From Streptomyces montanisoli (GTDB lineage Bacteria > Actinomycetota > Actinomycetes > Streptomycetales > Streptomycetaceae), in contig NZ_JAGIQL010000014.1 in assembly GCF_017813245.1 (NCBI RefSeq), positions 1 through 64,000 of the forward strand: DNA of 64,000 bases, given 5' to 3'. The notes under the pieces are model-generated. The model worked only from the letters and a program-made list of their open reading frames with translations. It was not told where the DNA came from and searched no databases. Made by a program: the position numbers and the translations under genes. This document shows positions 16,029 to 23,769 of this stretch, piece by piece. Every line of letters begins with the position of its first letter. Positions within the stretch are counted from its first letter, which is position 1.

Positions 16029-16871
16029 ATGGAGGAGATCGAGGAGAAGGAGAAGGGGGAGGCGCGGGGGCAGGCAAGGGCGCCACGCGGGCCCGCGTCG
16101 GCGGGTGCGGGTGCGCGGCGCGTGCCGGCCGAGTGGGTGTCGACCCGGCCGAGGGCCGAGCGGGCGCGGCGGGTGGCCGAGGCGCTGCGCCAGCAGATCT
16201 CCGACGGGGTCCTCGGCGGTGTGCTGCCTGACGAGCACAGCCTCGCCGACCGGTTGAGCGCGTCCCGCAACTCCGTCCGCGAGGCGCTCGGGATGCTGCG
16301 TGACGAGGGCCTGGTCACGCGTCGCCGCGGGGTGGGCACCGTGGTGGTGACGCCGACGTACGGGCACGGCCTCGGCCGGCTCGAGGGTCTCGCGGAGGCG
16401 CTGGCCGGACACGGGACCGTCACCAACGAGGTCCTCGTCGCGGAGGTCGTCAGTGACCCGCCCGCCGAGGTCCGCGTGCAGTTGCGCCTCGACCCCGGGG
16501 CCGGTGCCGTGCACATCGAGCGGGTTCGTCGCGTCGACGGCTCGCCCGTCTCGCTAGACAGCACCTACCTCAGCGCCGATGTCGGCCTCGGCGTGCTGCG
16601 GGGCGACCTGGAGAGCCGGGACATCTTCGCCGTGATCGAGGAGGCCATCGGCTGCCCGCTGGGCCGGGCCGAGATCGAGGTGCGCGCGGCCGTCGCGGAT
16701 CGCGGAACCGCGGCGCTGCTCGAAGTGCCCGCCGGGGCCCCGGTGTTCGTCATCGACCGGCTGACGCGCCTGTCCGACGGGACGCCGGTCGACGTCGAGA
16801 CGCTGCGCATCCGCGCCGACCGGATGAGCCTGCGGGCCACCCTGTATCGCGGGCCGGAGGCGCGGCGTTGA
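16029..16871 (+). CDS. GntR-family regulator (HutC/UTRA type)
   Basis: 280 residues. After a charged N-terminal tail, residues about 40-105 form the GntR winged helix (RAERARRVAEALRQQISDGVLGGVLPDEHSLADRLSASRNSVREALGML). A UTRA effector domain follows, with LDSTYLSADVGLG and PAGAPVFVIDRLTRLSDGTPV. Two ATGs (16017, 16029) are possible; 16029 is favoured because it sits about 7 nt after a TATGCT -10 box and could be leaderless. The stop overlaps the TTG of the TauE-like gene, so the exporter is the likely target. Confidence 0.9.
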   Translation: MEEIEEKEKGEARGQARAPRGPASAGAGARRVPAEWVSTRPRAERARRVAEALRQQISDGVLGGVLPDEHSLADRLSASRNSVREALGMLRDEGLVTRRRGVGTVVVTPTYGHGLGRLEGLAEALAGHGTVTNEVLVAEVVSDPPAEVRVQLRLDPGAGAVHIERVRRVDGSPVSLDSTYLSADVGLGVLRGDLESRDIFAVIEEAIGCPLGRAEIEVRAAVADRGTAALLEVPAGAPVFVIDRLTRLSDGTPVDVETLRIRADRMSLRATLYRGPEARR

Positions 16872-17680
16872 GCGCGGCCGGGCTGGTGTTGCTGGGCGCC
16901 ATCGGCCTGGTCGGCGGGGTCGGCATCACGGCCGTCGGTCCCGGGGGCGTGCTGCCCACGATCGGGCTGTTCGCCCTGACGTCGCTGTCGCCCGCCCAGG
17001 TCGCCGGGACCTCCATCGTCACTCACGTCGCCACGGGCGCTCTGGGCACAGCGGCCTACACACGCTCGGGCCAGCTGCGCGAGCCGGCCACCCGCCGGAT
17101 GGCGCTGGTCCTGGCCGCGACCGCCCTGGTCGGGACGCCGCTCGGCGTGCTGGCCGGGACCGCGGTGTCGCGGCACGCGTTCGCGGTCGTGCTCGGCTGC
17201 GTGGTCGCGGCGGCCGCCGGCCTCGTCTGGTACCGCGCCAACCACACGGACGGCACGCAGCCCGCCTCCCCGCCGACGGGAGCGACGGGAGCGATGGCAG
17301 GGGCGGCAGAGACGGAAGCGGCGACACCGCCGACGCCGCTGATCGTCGCCCTCGGGCTCGCGGTGTCGGTCCTGAGCGGGATCGTGGGCGTCGGCGGTCC
17401 CATGCTGGCCGTGCCGCTGCTCGCCGCGGCGGGCCTGCCCGTGCTCCGCTCGCTGGCGTGTGCGCAGGCGCAGTCGATCGTGATCGCCACCGTCGGCACC
17501 GTCGGCTATCTGGTGCACGGAACGATCGACTGGCCCCTCGCCGTCCTCGTCGGCCTGCCCGAACTCGCGGGCGTGCTCGTCGGGTGGAAGATCGCTCACG
17601 CCCTGCCCACGCGCGCGCTGAGGAACGCCCTCGTCGTCACGCTCGGCGTGCTCGCTCTCTACCTCGTCGGCCACGGGTGA
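16868..17680 (+). CDS. TauE/SafE-family membrane transporter
   Basis: 270 residues, about 8 hydrophobic helices in two repeats. The first contains GGVGITAVGPGGVLPTIGLFAL and the second VLSGIVGVGGPMLAVPLL, matching the duplicated glycine-rich motif of TauE/SafE proteins. These are proposed to export sulfite or organosulfonates. The TTG start overlaps the GntR stop. A hydrophilic loop (about residues 120-155) separates the repeats. The actual substrate is unknown. Confidence 0.88.
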   Translation: MSAAGLVLLGAIGLVGGVGITAVGPGGVLPTIGLFALTSLSPAQVAGTSIVTHVATGALGTAAYTRSGQLREPATRRMALVLAATALVGTPLGVLAGTAVSRHAFAVVLGCVVAAAAGLVWYRANHTDGTQPASPPTGATGAMAGAAETEAATPPTPLIVALGLAVSVLSGIVGVGGPMLAVPLLAAAGLPVLRSLACAQAQSIVIATVGTVGYLVHGTIDWPLAVLVGLPELAGVLVGWKIAHALPTRALRNALVVTLGVLALYLVGHG

Positions 17681-17713
17681 ACCCCGGACGGCACAGCAGC
17701 CGGAACGAGCCCG

Positions 17714-18397
17714 TCAGTGTGCGCCGGCGAGGGCCGGTGCGTGCCAGACATCGATCACGATCTGCTGCCGCTTCGGGGCCAACGCCGCCGCCCTGCCCGC
17801 GTAGTTGCGGTCGACCTGCGCCGCCTCCGCCGCGCTGGGCTCGGCGTTGGTGCACGACGGGCCCGGGCCGTGTCCTGACATCAGCTCCGAGCACGGCCCG
17901 CTGTAGTCGTCGGGCAGCCCGAGGATGTGCCCGGTCTCGTGCGCCGCGACACGGGTCATGGCGTAGCCCTCGTCGACGGCTTCCTGGCCCAGTTGCACCT
18001 CGCCCCTCCTGCCGCCCGGGACGATCGGGCCGAGCGTCGTCTGGGGCCAGCCGCTGGTCGCCACGTAGACGAAGTTCGCCGAGCCGGGCGAAGTCGCGGG
18101 CTCCAAGCGCACGTTGTGCACCGCCGCGTTCCAGTTCCGCGCGCCTTGGCTGATCGCGCCCGCCCACCGTCCTGCCCGGCTGGCGTCATAGGTCAGAGTG
18201 ACCACCGCCGCGTCCGCCTTCGGTGCCGAGTGCGCCGGACGCGCCGGGTGCGCCGGATTCGCCGCGTCCGCCTTCGGTGCCGAGTGCGCCGGACGCGCCG
18301 CGTGCGCCGCGTGCGCCGGATTCGCCGAAGCGGCGGCGGACGTGACGCCCAGCATGGCCGGGATCAGTGCCGCAACTGCTGCCATTTGCTTGATCAC
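17714..18397 (-). CDS. snapalysin-family secreted zinc metalloprotease
   Basis: About 227 residues from GTG 18397, with AAGGGGA 11 nt upstream. The signal peptide is VIKQMAAVAALIPAMLGVTSAAASA. Then comes a His/Ala/Pro-rich pro-region in which an 18-residue unit (PAHSAPKADAA) is duplicated, and a metalloprotease domain with HETGHILGLPDD, the HExxHxxGxxD signature, followed by the SxMSG Met-turn. Snapalysins are small extracellular proteases, usually beside a LysR activator; none is present here. The pro-region repeat is unusual. Confidence 0.9.
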   Translation of the reverse strand: MIKQMAAVAALIPAMLGVTSAAASANPAHAAHAARPAHSAPKADAANPAHPARPAHSAPKADAAVVTLTYDASRAGRWAGAISQGARNWNAAVHNVRLEPATSPGSANFVYVATSGWPQTTLGPIVPGGRRGEVQLGQEAVDEGYAMTRVAAHETGHILGLPDDYSGPCSELMSGHGPGPSCTNAEPSAAEAAQVDRNYAGRAAALAPKRQQIVIDVWHAPALAGAH

Positions 18398-18556
18398 GAG
18401 ACTCGTTCCCCTTCCTGACGTCGGTTGCCTGCGAGCATCAAGAGCACCACGTCGCCGACTCGCGTCACAAGTGGGCCTCACAGGAGCCCAGTTGGGTGCG
18501 TCCGTCTTCATGGGACGATGAGTACCGGCCGTGGGGCTTACGTGAGAGGCAGCGCA

Positions 18557-19837
18557 GTGGCAGAGAGCGAATCCATCGCAGCGGGGTCCGACGAGGTCCG
18601 GTCGCCCTCAGACGAGGGCGGCAGCCCGCGCGCCTCGCGCTCGCTGCGCCGGCGCATCGGCGGAGCCGTGGTCCTCCTCGTCCTCGTCCTGCTGTTCTTC
18701 CTGCCGTGGTGGACGCTGTTCGCCGGCGGCACCGGCTGGCCGTTGCCCGTCTTCGTCGCCGGCACGGTCGTCTTCGCCTGCTCGATGGCCGCCTTCCCCT
18801 TCCTCATGGCCGCGGGCCACGGGCGGCGGCGCAACGACCGGGCGGCACGCGTCGCGGACGCCTCCCTCGGCGCGGTCTGGGTGCTGTTCACCTGGTCGGT
18901 GCTGGGCGGACTCGTACATCTCGCGCTGATCGGTCTCGGCATCGGCGGCGCCGAGCGTGCCAGGGGCATCGCCGTGGCGGTCGCCGTGGTGTCCGCCGGG
19001 CTGCTGGCGTGGGGGCATTACGAGGCGATGCGCGTGCCGCGGGTGAAGCGGCTCGACGTCCATGTCCCGCGGCTCGGCGGCGGCCTGGACGGAACCCGCG
19101 TCGTGGTGCTGGCCGACACGCACTTCGGGCCGATCGACCGGGCCGGCTGGTCGAGGCGTGTCGCCGAGGCCGTCAACGCGCTCGACGCGGACGTCGTGGT
19201 CCACGCCGGCGACATCGCCGACGGCACCCCGGCCCAGCGCCATGAGCAGTCCGCGCCGCTGGGGACGATCCGGTCACGGCTGGCGAGGGTCTATGTCACC
19301 GGAAACCACGAGTACTTCGGCGAGGCCCAGGGGTGGCTCGACCGCATGGCGGAGCTCGGCTGGGAGCCGCTGCACAACCGCCATGTCGTCGTGGAGCGCG
19401 GCGGCGACCACCTCGTACTCGCCGGTGTGGACGACGTGACCGCGGAGTCGTCCGGCCTGGCCGGGCACCGCGCCAATCTGAGCGGCGCGCTGGCGGGGGC
19501 GGACCCCGGGCGGCCGGTACTGCTCGTCGCCCACCAGCCCAAGTACGTCGATCAGGCGGCCGCGGCCGGCATCGACCTGCAGGTCTCCGGGCATACTCAC
19601 GGCGGCCAGATCTGGCCGTTCAACTTCCTCGTCCGCGTCGACCAGCCGGTGGTGCACGGCCTGAGCCGGCACGGTGAGCGCACCCGGCTCTACACCAGCC
19701 GCGGCACCGGCTTCTGGGGCCCGCCCTTCCGGGTCTTCGCACCGAGCGAGATCACGCTGCTCACGCTGCGGCCGGGCGGCGCGGCGGAAAGCGAGCCGGG
19801 AGCCTCCGGGCGTTCGCCGGGGCGTTCAGGCCTGTGA
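18557..19837 (+). CDS. membrane-anchored metallophosphoesterase
   Basis: About 426 residues from GTG 18557, which has GAGAGG at good spacing; an in-frame ATG at 18518 is an alternative. Four hydrophobic helices precede a calcineurin-like domain with all five blocks: LADTHFG, HAGDIADG, TGNHEY, LLVAHQP and SGHTHGGQ. The dimetal site is therefore complete. The layout (N-terminal helices and a YkuE/LpxG-like phosphoesterase) suggests action on a membrane phospholipid or nucleotide sugar. It is divergent from snapalysin. Confidence 0.9.
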   Translation: MAESESIAAGSDEVRSPSDEGGSPRASRSLRRRIGGAVVLLVLVLLFFLPWWTLFAGGTGWPLPVFVAGTVVFACSMAAFPFLMAAGHGRRRNDRAARVADASLGAVWVLFTWSVLGGLVHLALIGLGIGGAERARGIAVAVAVVSAGLLAWGHYEAMRVPRVKRLDVHVPRLGGGLDGTRVVVLADTHFGPIDRAGWSRRVAEAVNALDADVVVHAGDIADGTPAQRHEQSAPLGTIRSRLARVYVTGNHEYFGEAQGWLDRMAELGWEPLHNRHVVVERGGDHLVLAGVDDVTAESSGLAGHRANLSGALAGADPGRPVLLVAHQPKYVDQAAAAGIDLQVSGHTHGGQIWPFNFLVRVDQPVVHGLSRHGERTRLYTSRGTGFWGPPFRVFAPSEITLLTLRPGGAAESEPGASGRSPGRSGL

Positions 19838-20452
19838 CGACCTGATGAGCGGCCAGAAGATGTCGTCGACGATGGACCGGATCCGCTCGGCCGACAGCGG
19901 CCGCAGCGTCGTCAGGATGTCGTGGCGCACCAGCTGGAACGGCAGGTCCCGCACGTCCTGAGGGATCCGCGCGAGGTCGATCTCGCCTCGCTCGTGGGCC
20001 TGGTGGAACACCTCGTCCGACCGCCACGGGCCGTCGCCGCGCACGATGCGGCGGACGTCCTCCGGGGTGAGTCCCGCGCTGTCGTGCAGGCCCGCGAACG
20101 TCGCGCCGACGACTGCCGCGAGCTCCGTCCGTCCCGCGTTGAGGTTCTCGATCAGCGCGACCATGTCGTCGCGCAGGTTGCCGGTGTCGGGGACGGCGAC
20201 CGGGTGGGTGTCGCCGTAGTGGCGGATGGCGGCGAGCACGAGGTCGTTCTTGTCCGTCCAGCGGCGGTAGAGCACCGCCACGCCGGTCTTCGCGCGGTCC
20301 GCGACGGACTCCATCGTCAGCTTCGCGAAGCCGGCCTCCACCAGCTCGTCCCAGGCCGCGGCGAGGAGTGCGCGCTCGAGTTCGGCGCCTCGGCGCCGGC
20401 GTTTGACGGCGTCCGGCGCCGGCTCGGCGGGGGCGGTCTGCTCGCTCGTCAT
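19826..20452 (-). CDS. TetR-family regulator
   Basis: 208 residues from ATG 20452. The TetR HTH lies at residues about 20-65 (RALLAAAWDELVEAGFAKLTMESVADRAKTGVAVLYRRWTDKNDLV), with a TetR_C-type ligand domain after it. The gene is divergent from the DHA2 exporter at 20557 and its 3' end overlaps the metallophosphoesterase tail. It most likely represses the exporter. Confidence 0.92.
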   Translation of the reverse strand: MTSEQTAPAEPAPDAVKRRRRGAELERALLAAAWDELVEAGFAKLTMESVADRAKTGVAVLYRRWTDKNDLVLAAIRHYGDTHPVAVPDTGNLRDDMVALIENLNAGRTELAAVVGATFAGLHDSAGLTPEDVRRIVRGDGPWRSDEVFHQAHERGEIDLARIPQDVRDLPFQLVRHDILTTLRPLSAERIRSIVDDIFWPLIRSSQA

Positions 20453-20556
20453 GCGCACCAGGATAGGAGATACCCGAATAAGAGAAGCTTGCATTCCTTC
20501 GCTATGGCGCCTACTTTCAACACTAAGGAATGAACGCAACTCTTAATGGGGGCGCT

Positions 20557-22170
20557 ATGTCCGTGATGTCCGCTGATGCACCCGCGAACGGCAGAGTCGA
20601 CCCGAAGGTGCTGAGGACCGCGATGGTCCTGGTCGTCGGGGCGCTCGCGGTGGTCTTCGACACGACGATCGTCAGCGTCGCGCTGCACCGGCTCTCGACG
20701 AGCCTGCACGTGCCCGTCTCGACGATCCAGTGGGTGGCCACCGGTTACATGCTCGCCCTCGGCGTGGCCGTGCCGCTCAGCACCTGGGCGCTCGCGCGCT
20801 TCGGCGGCAAGCGGGTCTGGATGTTCGCCCTCACGGTCTTCCTCGCCGCCTCGATCGGGTCGAGTCTCGCGTGGGACGCGGGGTCGCTCATCGGCTGGCG
20901 CGTCGTGCAGGGGCTGGGCGGCGGCCTGATGCTGCCGGTGATGACGACGCTCATCATGCAGGCGGCGGGGGGACGCGCGCTCGGCCGCACGATGGCCTGG
21001 GTCGCGCTGCCCGCGCTGCTCGGGCCGATCCTCGGGCCGCTCGCAGGCGGTGCGATCATCACCGACCTGAGCTGGCGCTTCATGTTCTGGGTCAACGTGC
21101 CGTTCTGCGTGGCCGGGCTGATACTCGCGGGCCTCTGCCTCGCCGACGACTCGCCGGCCGCCTCCGCAGCACGGCCACGGCCCGGCTCCGAAGCGCGGCC
21201 GCGACCCACCGCGGCAGCGCGGCCGCGGTCGGAAGCGCGGCCACGGCTCGACGTGCGGGGGCTCGTGCTGCTCGCCCCGGGCATCGCGACCGTGATCCTC
21301 GGCCTTTCGAACGCCGGCTCCGCCGACGGCTTCGCCCACCCGGACGTCGTCGCGCCGCTCGCCGTCGGCGTCGCCTTCCTCGTCGCCTTCACGCTCTACG
21401 CGCTGCGCCGCCGCGACCCGCTCGTGGACATCCGGCTCCTCGCGGCGCGGTCGGTCGGGTCCGCGTCCTCCGTGCTGTTCCTGTCGGGCTTCTCGCTGTT
21501 CGGCGCGATGCTGCTGCTGCCGCTCTACTACCAGGAGGTGCGCGGCGTGAGCGCGCTGACCGCCGGACTCATGCTGGTGCCGCAGGGCGTCGGCACGCTG
21601 CTCAGCCGTCAGATCGTCGGGCCGCTCACCGATCGGGTGGGTGCCCGCTCCATCGCCGTCGTCGGGTTCCTCGTGGTCGCGGGGACGACCGTGCCGTTCT
21701 GCTTCGCCGACACGACGAGCGACGGCCGGCTGCTCGCCCTCTGGCTGCTGCTGCGCGGCGCCGGGCTCGGCGCCGTCACCATGCCGGTCATGACCGCCGC
21801 GTACGTCGGGCTCGACCGTTCCCGCATCGCGCACTCGAGCGTGCTGACGCGGACCGCGCAGCAGATCGGCGGGTCGTTCGGCACGGCGGTGCTCGCCGTC
21901 GTCCTCGAACGGTCCGTCTCCGGCGGCGGGGCGGGCGCGGTCGTCTCGGGCTTTCACGTCGCGTTCTGGTGGGCGTCGGGGTTGTCGCTCGTCGCGACGG
22001 CGCTGTGCGTATGGCTGCCGGGGCGCAAGCAGGTCCTGGCCGCAGCCGCCGCGGCCGCTGCCGCCTCGGCTCCGCCCGCGCTCGCCGCGACCGCCGAGCC
22101 CGAGGCTGCGGTTGACGCCAAGGCCGAGGCCGCGACCGCCAAGCCCGACGACGCCGCCGACGCCGAGTAG
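20557..22170 (+). CDS. MFS drug exporter, DHA2 (EmrB/QacA) family
   Basis: 537 residues and about 14 hydrophobic helices. DHA2 motifs include FDTTIVSVAL in helix 1 and WVATGYMLALGVAVPLS and GWRVVQGLGGGLMLPVMT further on. Start 20557 (MSVMSAD) has GGGGG at correct spacing; the ATG at 20530 abuts its SD and is less likely. A loop of about 30 residues (about 200-235) is built from repeated ARPRP/SEARPR units, and the C-terminus is an Ala-rich tail. Both are unusual insertions. Its divergent TetR neighbour should control it. Confidence 0.92.
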   Translation: MSVMSADAPANGRVDPKVLRTAMVLVVGALAVVFDTTIVSVALHRLSTSLHVPVSTIQWVATGYMLALGVAVPLSTWALARFGGKRVWMFALTVFLAASIGSSLAWDAGSLIGWRVVQGLGGGLMLPVMTTLIMQAAGGRALGRTMAWVALPALLGPILGPLAGGAIITDLSWRFMFWVNVPFCVAGLILAGLCLADDSPAASAARPRPGSEARPRPTAAARPRSEARPRLDVRGLVLLAPGIATVILGLSNAGSADGFAHPDVVAPLAVGVAFLVAFTLYALRRRDPLVDIRLLAARSVGSASSVLFLSGFSLFGAMLLLPLYYQEVRGVSALTAGLMLVPQGVGTLLSRQIVGPLTDRVGARSIAVVGFLVVAGTTVPFCFADTTSDGRLLALWLLLRGAGLGAVTMPVMTAAYVGLDRSRIAHSSVLTRTAQQIGGSFGTAVLAVVLERSVSGGGAGAVVSGFHVAFWWASGLSLVATALCVWLPGRKQVLAAAAAAAAASAPPALAATAEPEAAVDAKAEAATAKPDDAADAE

Positions 22171-22176
22171 GCGCTC

Positions 22177-22740
22177 TCAGAGAGCCCGCAGGCCGCGGTC
22201 CGTGAAGGCGATCAGCCACTCGAAGCTCTCGTCCACCTCGGCGCTCCACTGGAAGCCGTTCGCCGACTGGAGGGTGGCGAAGCCGTGGCACAGGCTGCGG
22301 AGCATGCGCAGCGCGTGGTCGACGTCCGGCTCCTTGATCGCGTAGCCGCGCAGCACCGCCGTGAAGCCGTCGAGCAGCCGACCGCCGGCGGTGGCCACCG
22401 GGTCGTCGGGACCTGACGGCTCGACGCCGATCGTCGCGGCATAGCGGCCCGGGTGGTCGAGGACGAAGGCGCGGAAGGCGCGCGCCGCGGCCGCCAGGGC
22501 GTCGCGCCCCGCGTACCCCTGGACCGCGCCGCCGACGGCGTCGCCGGCTTCGCTCAGCGCGAGGGCCGCGATGCGCCGGACCAAATCCTCCTGGCCGGCC
22601 ACGTGCTTGTAGAGCGACGGCGTGCGCACGCCCACCCGTTCGGCCAGCAGACCCATCGTCAGATTGGCGATGCCCACCTCGTCGGCGATGGCGGCACCGG
22701 CCGCGACCACCGCCGCCGTGTCGAGGCCCGCCCTAGGCAC
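22177..22740 (-). CDS. TetR/AcrR-family regulator with WHG-like C-domain
   Basis: 187 residues. The HTH is VVAAGAAIADEVGIANLTMGLLAERVGVRTPSLYKHVAGQEDLV, and the C-terminal domain with RSLCHGFATLQSANGF matches WHG-type TetR proteins. The GTG start overlaps the end of the alpha/beta hydrolase gene by 8 nt, so both are translated from one mRNA. It probably binds the large dyad at 23586-23622 upstream of the operon. Confidence 0.9.
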   Translation of the reverse strand: MPRAGLDTAAVVAAGAAIADEVGIANLTMGLLAERVGVRTPSLYKHVAGQEDLVRRIAALALSEAGDAVGGAVQGYAGRDALAAAARAFRAFVLDHPGRYAATIGVEPSGPDDPVATAGGRLLDGFTAVLRGYAIKEPDVDHALRMLRSLCHGFATLQSANGFQWSAEVDESFEWLIAFTDRGLRAL

Positions 22741-23572
22741 GGGCGGCGTCCGAGCGGCGGAGGAAGGCGAGCATCAGCGAAACCGTCTGTTCGGGGAACT
22801 GGTCGTGCGGGTAGTGCCCCGCGCCCTCGATCATCTCAAGGCGGCCGAGGCCGGACGGCAGGGCGTCGACGATCGCCGCGCCCTCGGCGCGCGGGTCGGC
22901 CCAGTCGGGGTCGAGCGTGCCCATCACGACCATCACCGGGCCGCGGACGTCCGCGAGGTGTGCGCCGGCGTCGGTCGGGGCGCTGCGGCCCATGGCCTGC
23001 ATGGCCTTCATCCTGCCCGGCTCGCGCAGCAGGGAGTCGATGCGGCCGAGCCGCTCGGCAAAGCCGGCCGGCCGCGCGCCGGGGTAGGCCACCTCGAGGT
23101 ACGAGCGCCACAGCCGGCGGCTGCCGAACACGCCCGCGCCGAGCAGCCGCAGCATGCCCCGCCGGAAGCGCCGCACCCGCAGGTCGCCGAGGCCGGCCGA
23201 CTGCTTGCGGGTGAACGGCGCCAGCTCGACGACGGCGGTGATCAGCGACGGCTCAAGCGCCGCCGCGATGGTGGCGGCGCCGCCGGAGACCGAGTGCCCG
23301 ACGAGCACGGCCGGACCGCCCAGGTGGCGGATCACGGCGAGCAGGTCGCCGGCGATCGCGGTCCTGCTCCAGGCCGGCCAGCCGGTGCTGGACTCGCCGT
23401 GGCCGCGCAGGTCGACCGCGGCGACCCGGTAGCCGGCCGCCACCAGCGGCGGGATCACGGCGCGGAACGCGGCGCGGCTGTCGCCCATGCCGTGCGAGAG
23501 GACGATCAGCGGGCCGGACCCCGCCACCTCGTAAGCGATCGTGCCGCCGTCGACGGCGAGGTACTCGGTCAT
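22733..23572 (-). CDS. alpha/beta-hydrolase
   Basis: 279 residues from ATG 23572, with AAGGGGAGACGCC upstream. The hydrolase triad is readable: nucleophile Ser in GHSVSGG, Asp in GTLDPDWADP and His in GAGHYPHDQ. The oxyanion loop is SHGMGDS. It is cytoplasmic with no signal peptide. It is first gene of an operon with the TetR regulator, a common arrangement for enzymes that clear the regulator's own ligand. Confidence 0.9.
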   Translation of the reverse strand: MTEYLAVDGGTIAYEVAGSGPLIVLSHGMGDSRAAFRAVIPPLVAAGYRVAAVDLRGHGESSTGWPAWSRTAIAGDLLAVIRHLGGPAVLVGHSVSGGAATIAAALEPSLITAVVELAPFTRKQSAGLGDLRVRRFRRGMLRLLGAGVFGSRRLWRSYLEVAYPGARPAGFAERLGRIDSLLREPGRMKAMQAMGRSAPTDAGAHLADVRGPVMVVMGTLDPDWADPRAEGAAIVDALPSGLGRLEMIEGAGHYPHDQFPEQTVSLMLAFLRRSDAARA

Positions 23573-23585
23573 GGCGTCTCCCCTT

Positions 23586-23622
23586 GGCTAATATCGTTAG
23601 CTAAAAGCTAATGCTATTAGCC
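23586..23622 (-). promoter_or_regulatory. operator dyad upstream of the hydrolase-TetR operon
   Basis: A 37-bp interrupted palindrome. The outer arms GGCTAATA and TATTAGCC are complementary, and so are the inner words GTTAGCT and AGCTAAT apart from one end base. It is far more AT-rich than its surroundings and begins 14 bp from the hydrolase ATG. TetR dimers typically bind such repeated TTAGC/GCTAA half-sites. Confidence 0.8.
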
Positions 23623-23647
23623 TTAGCTGTCAACGACGCTCCATCCC

Positions 23648-23691
23648 TTGACAGTGCCGCGACACCGGGCGATTCTCCGGAGAGCGCTCTC
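23648..23691 (+). promoter_or_regulatory. GH16 promoter with a LacI-like operator
   Basis: TTGACA at 23648-23653, a 17-bp spacer and GATTCT at 23671-23676 form a good sigma-70-type promoter. The perfect palindrome GAGAGCGCTCTC at 23680-23691 covers the expected start site. The central AGCGCT is typical of LacI-family operators at sugar-utilisation genes (the CebR box is a relative), so glucan-induced derepression is plausible. No LacI gene lies nearby. Confidence 0.68.
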
Positions 23692-23769
23692 TCGCAGCTC
23701 CCCCTGCCATGGCCGCCGCGCCCGCGCGGGCGCGGCCGCCGTGCACCCCCATGAGGTGAAGGAGTACGG

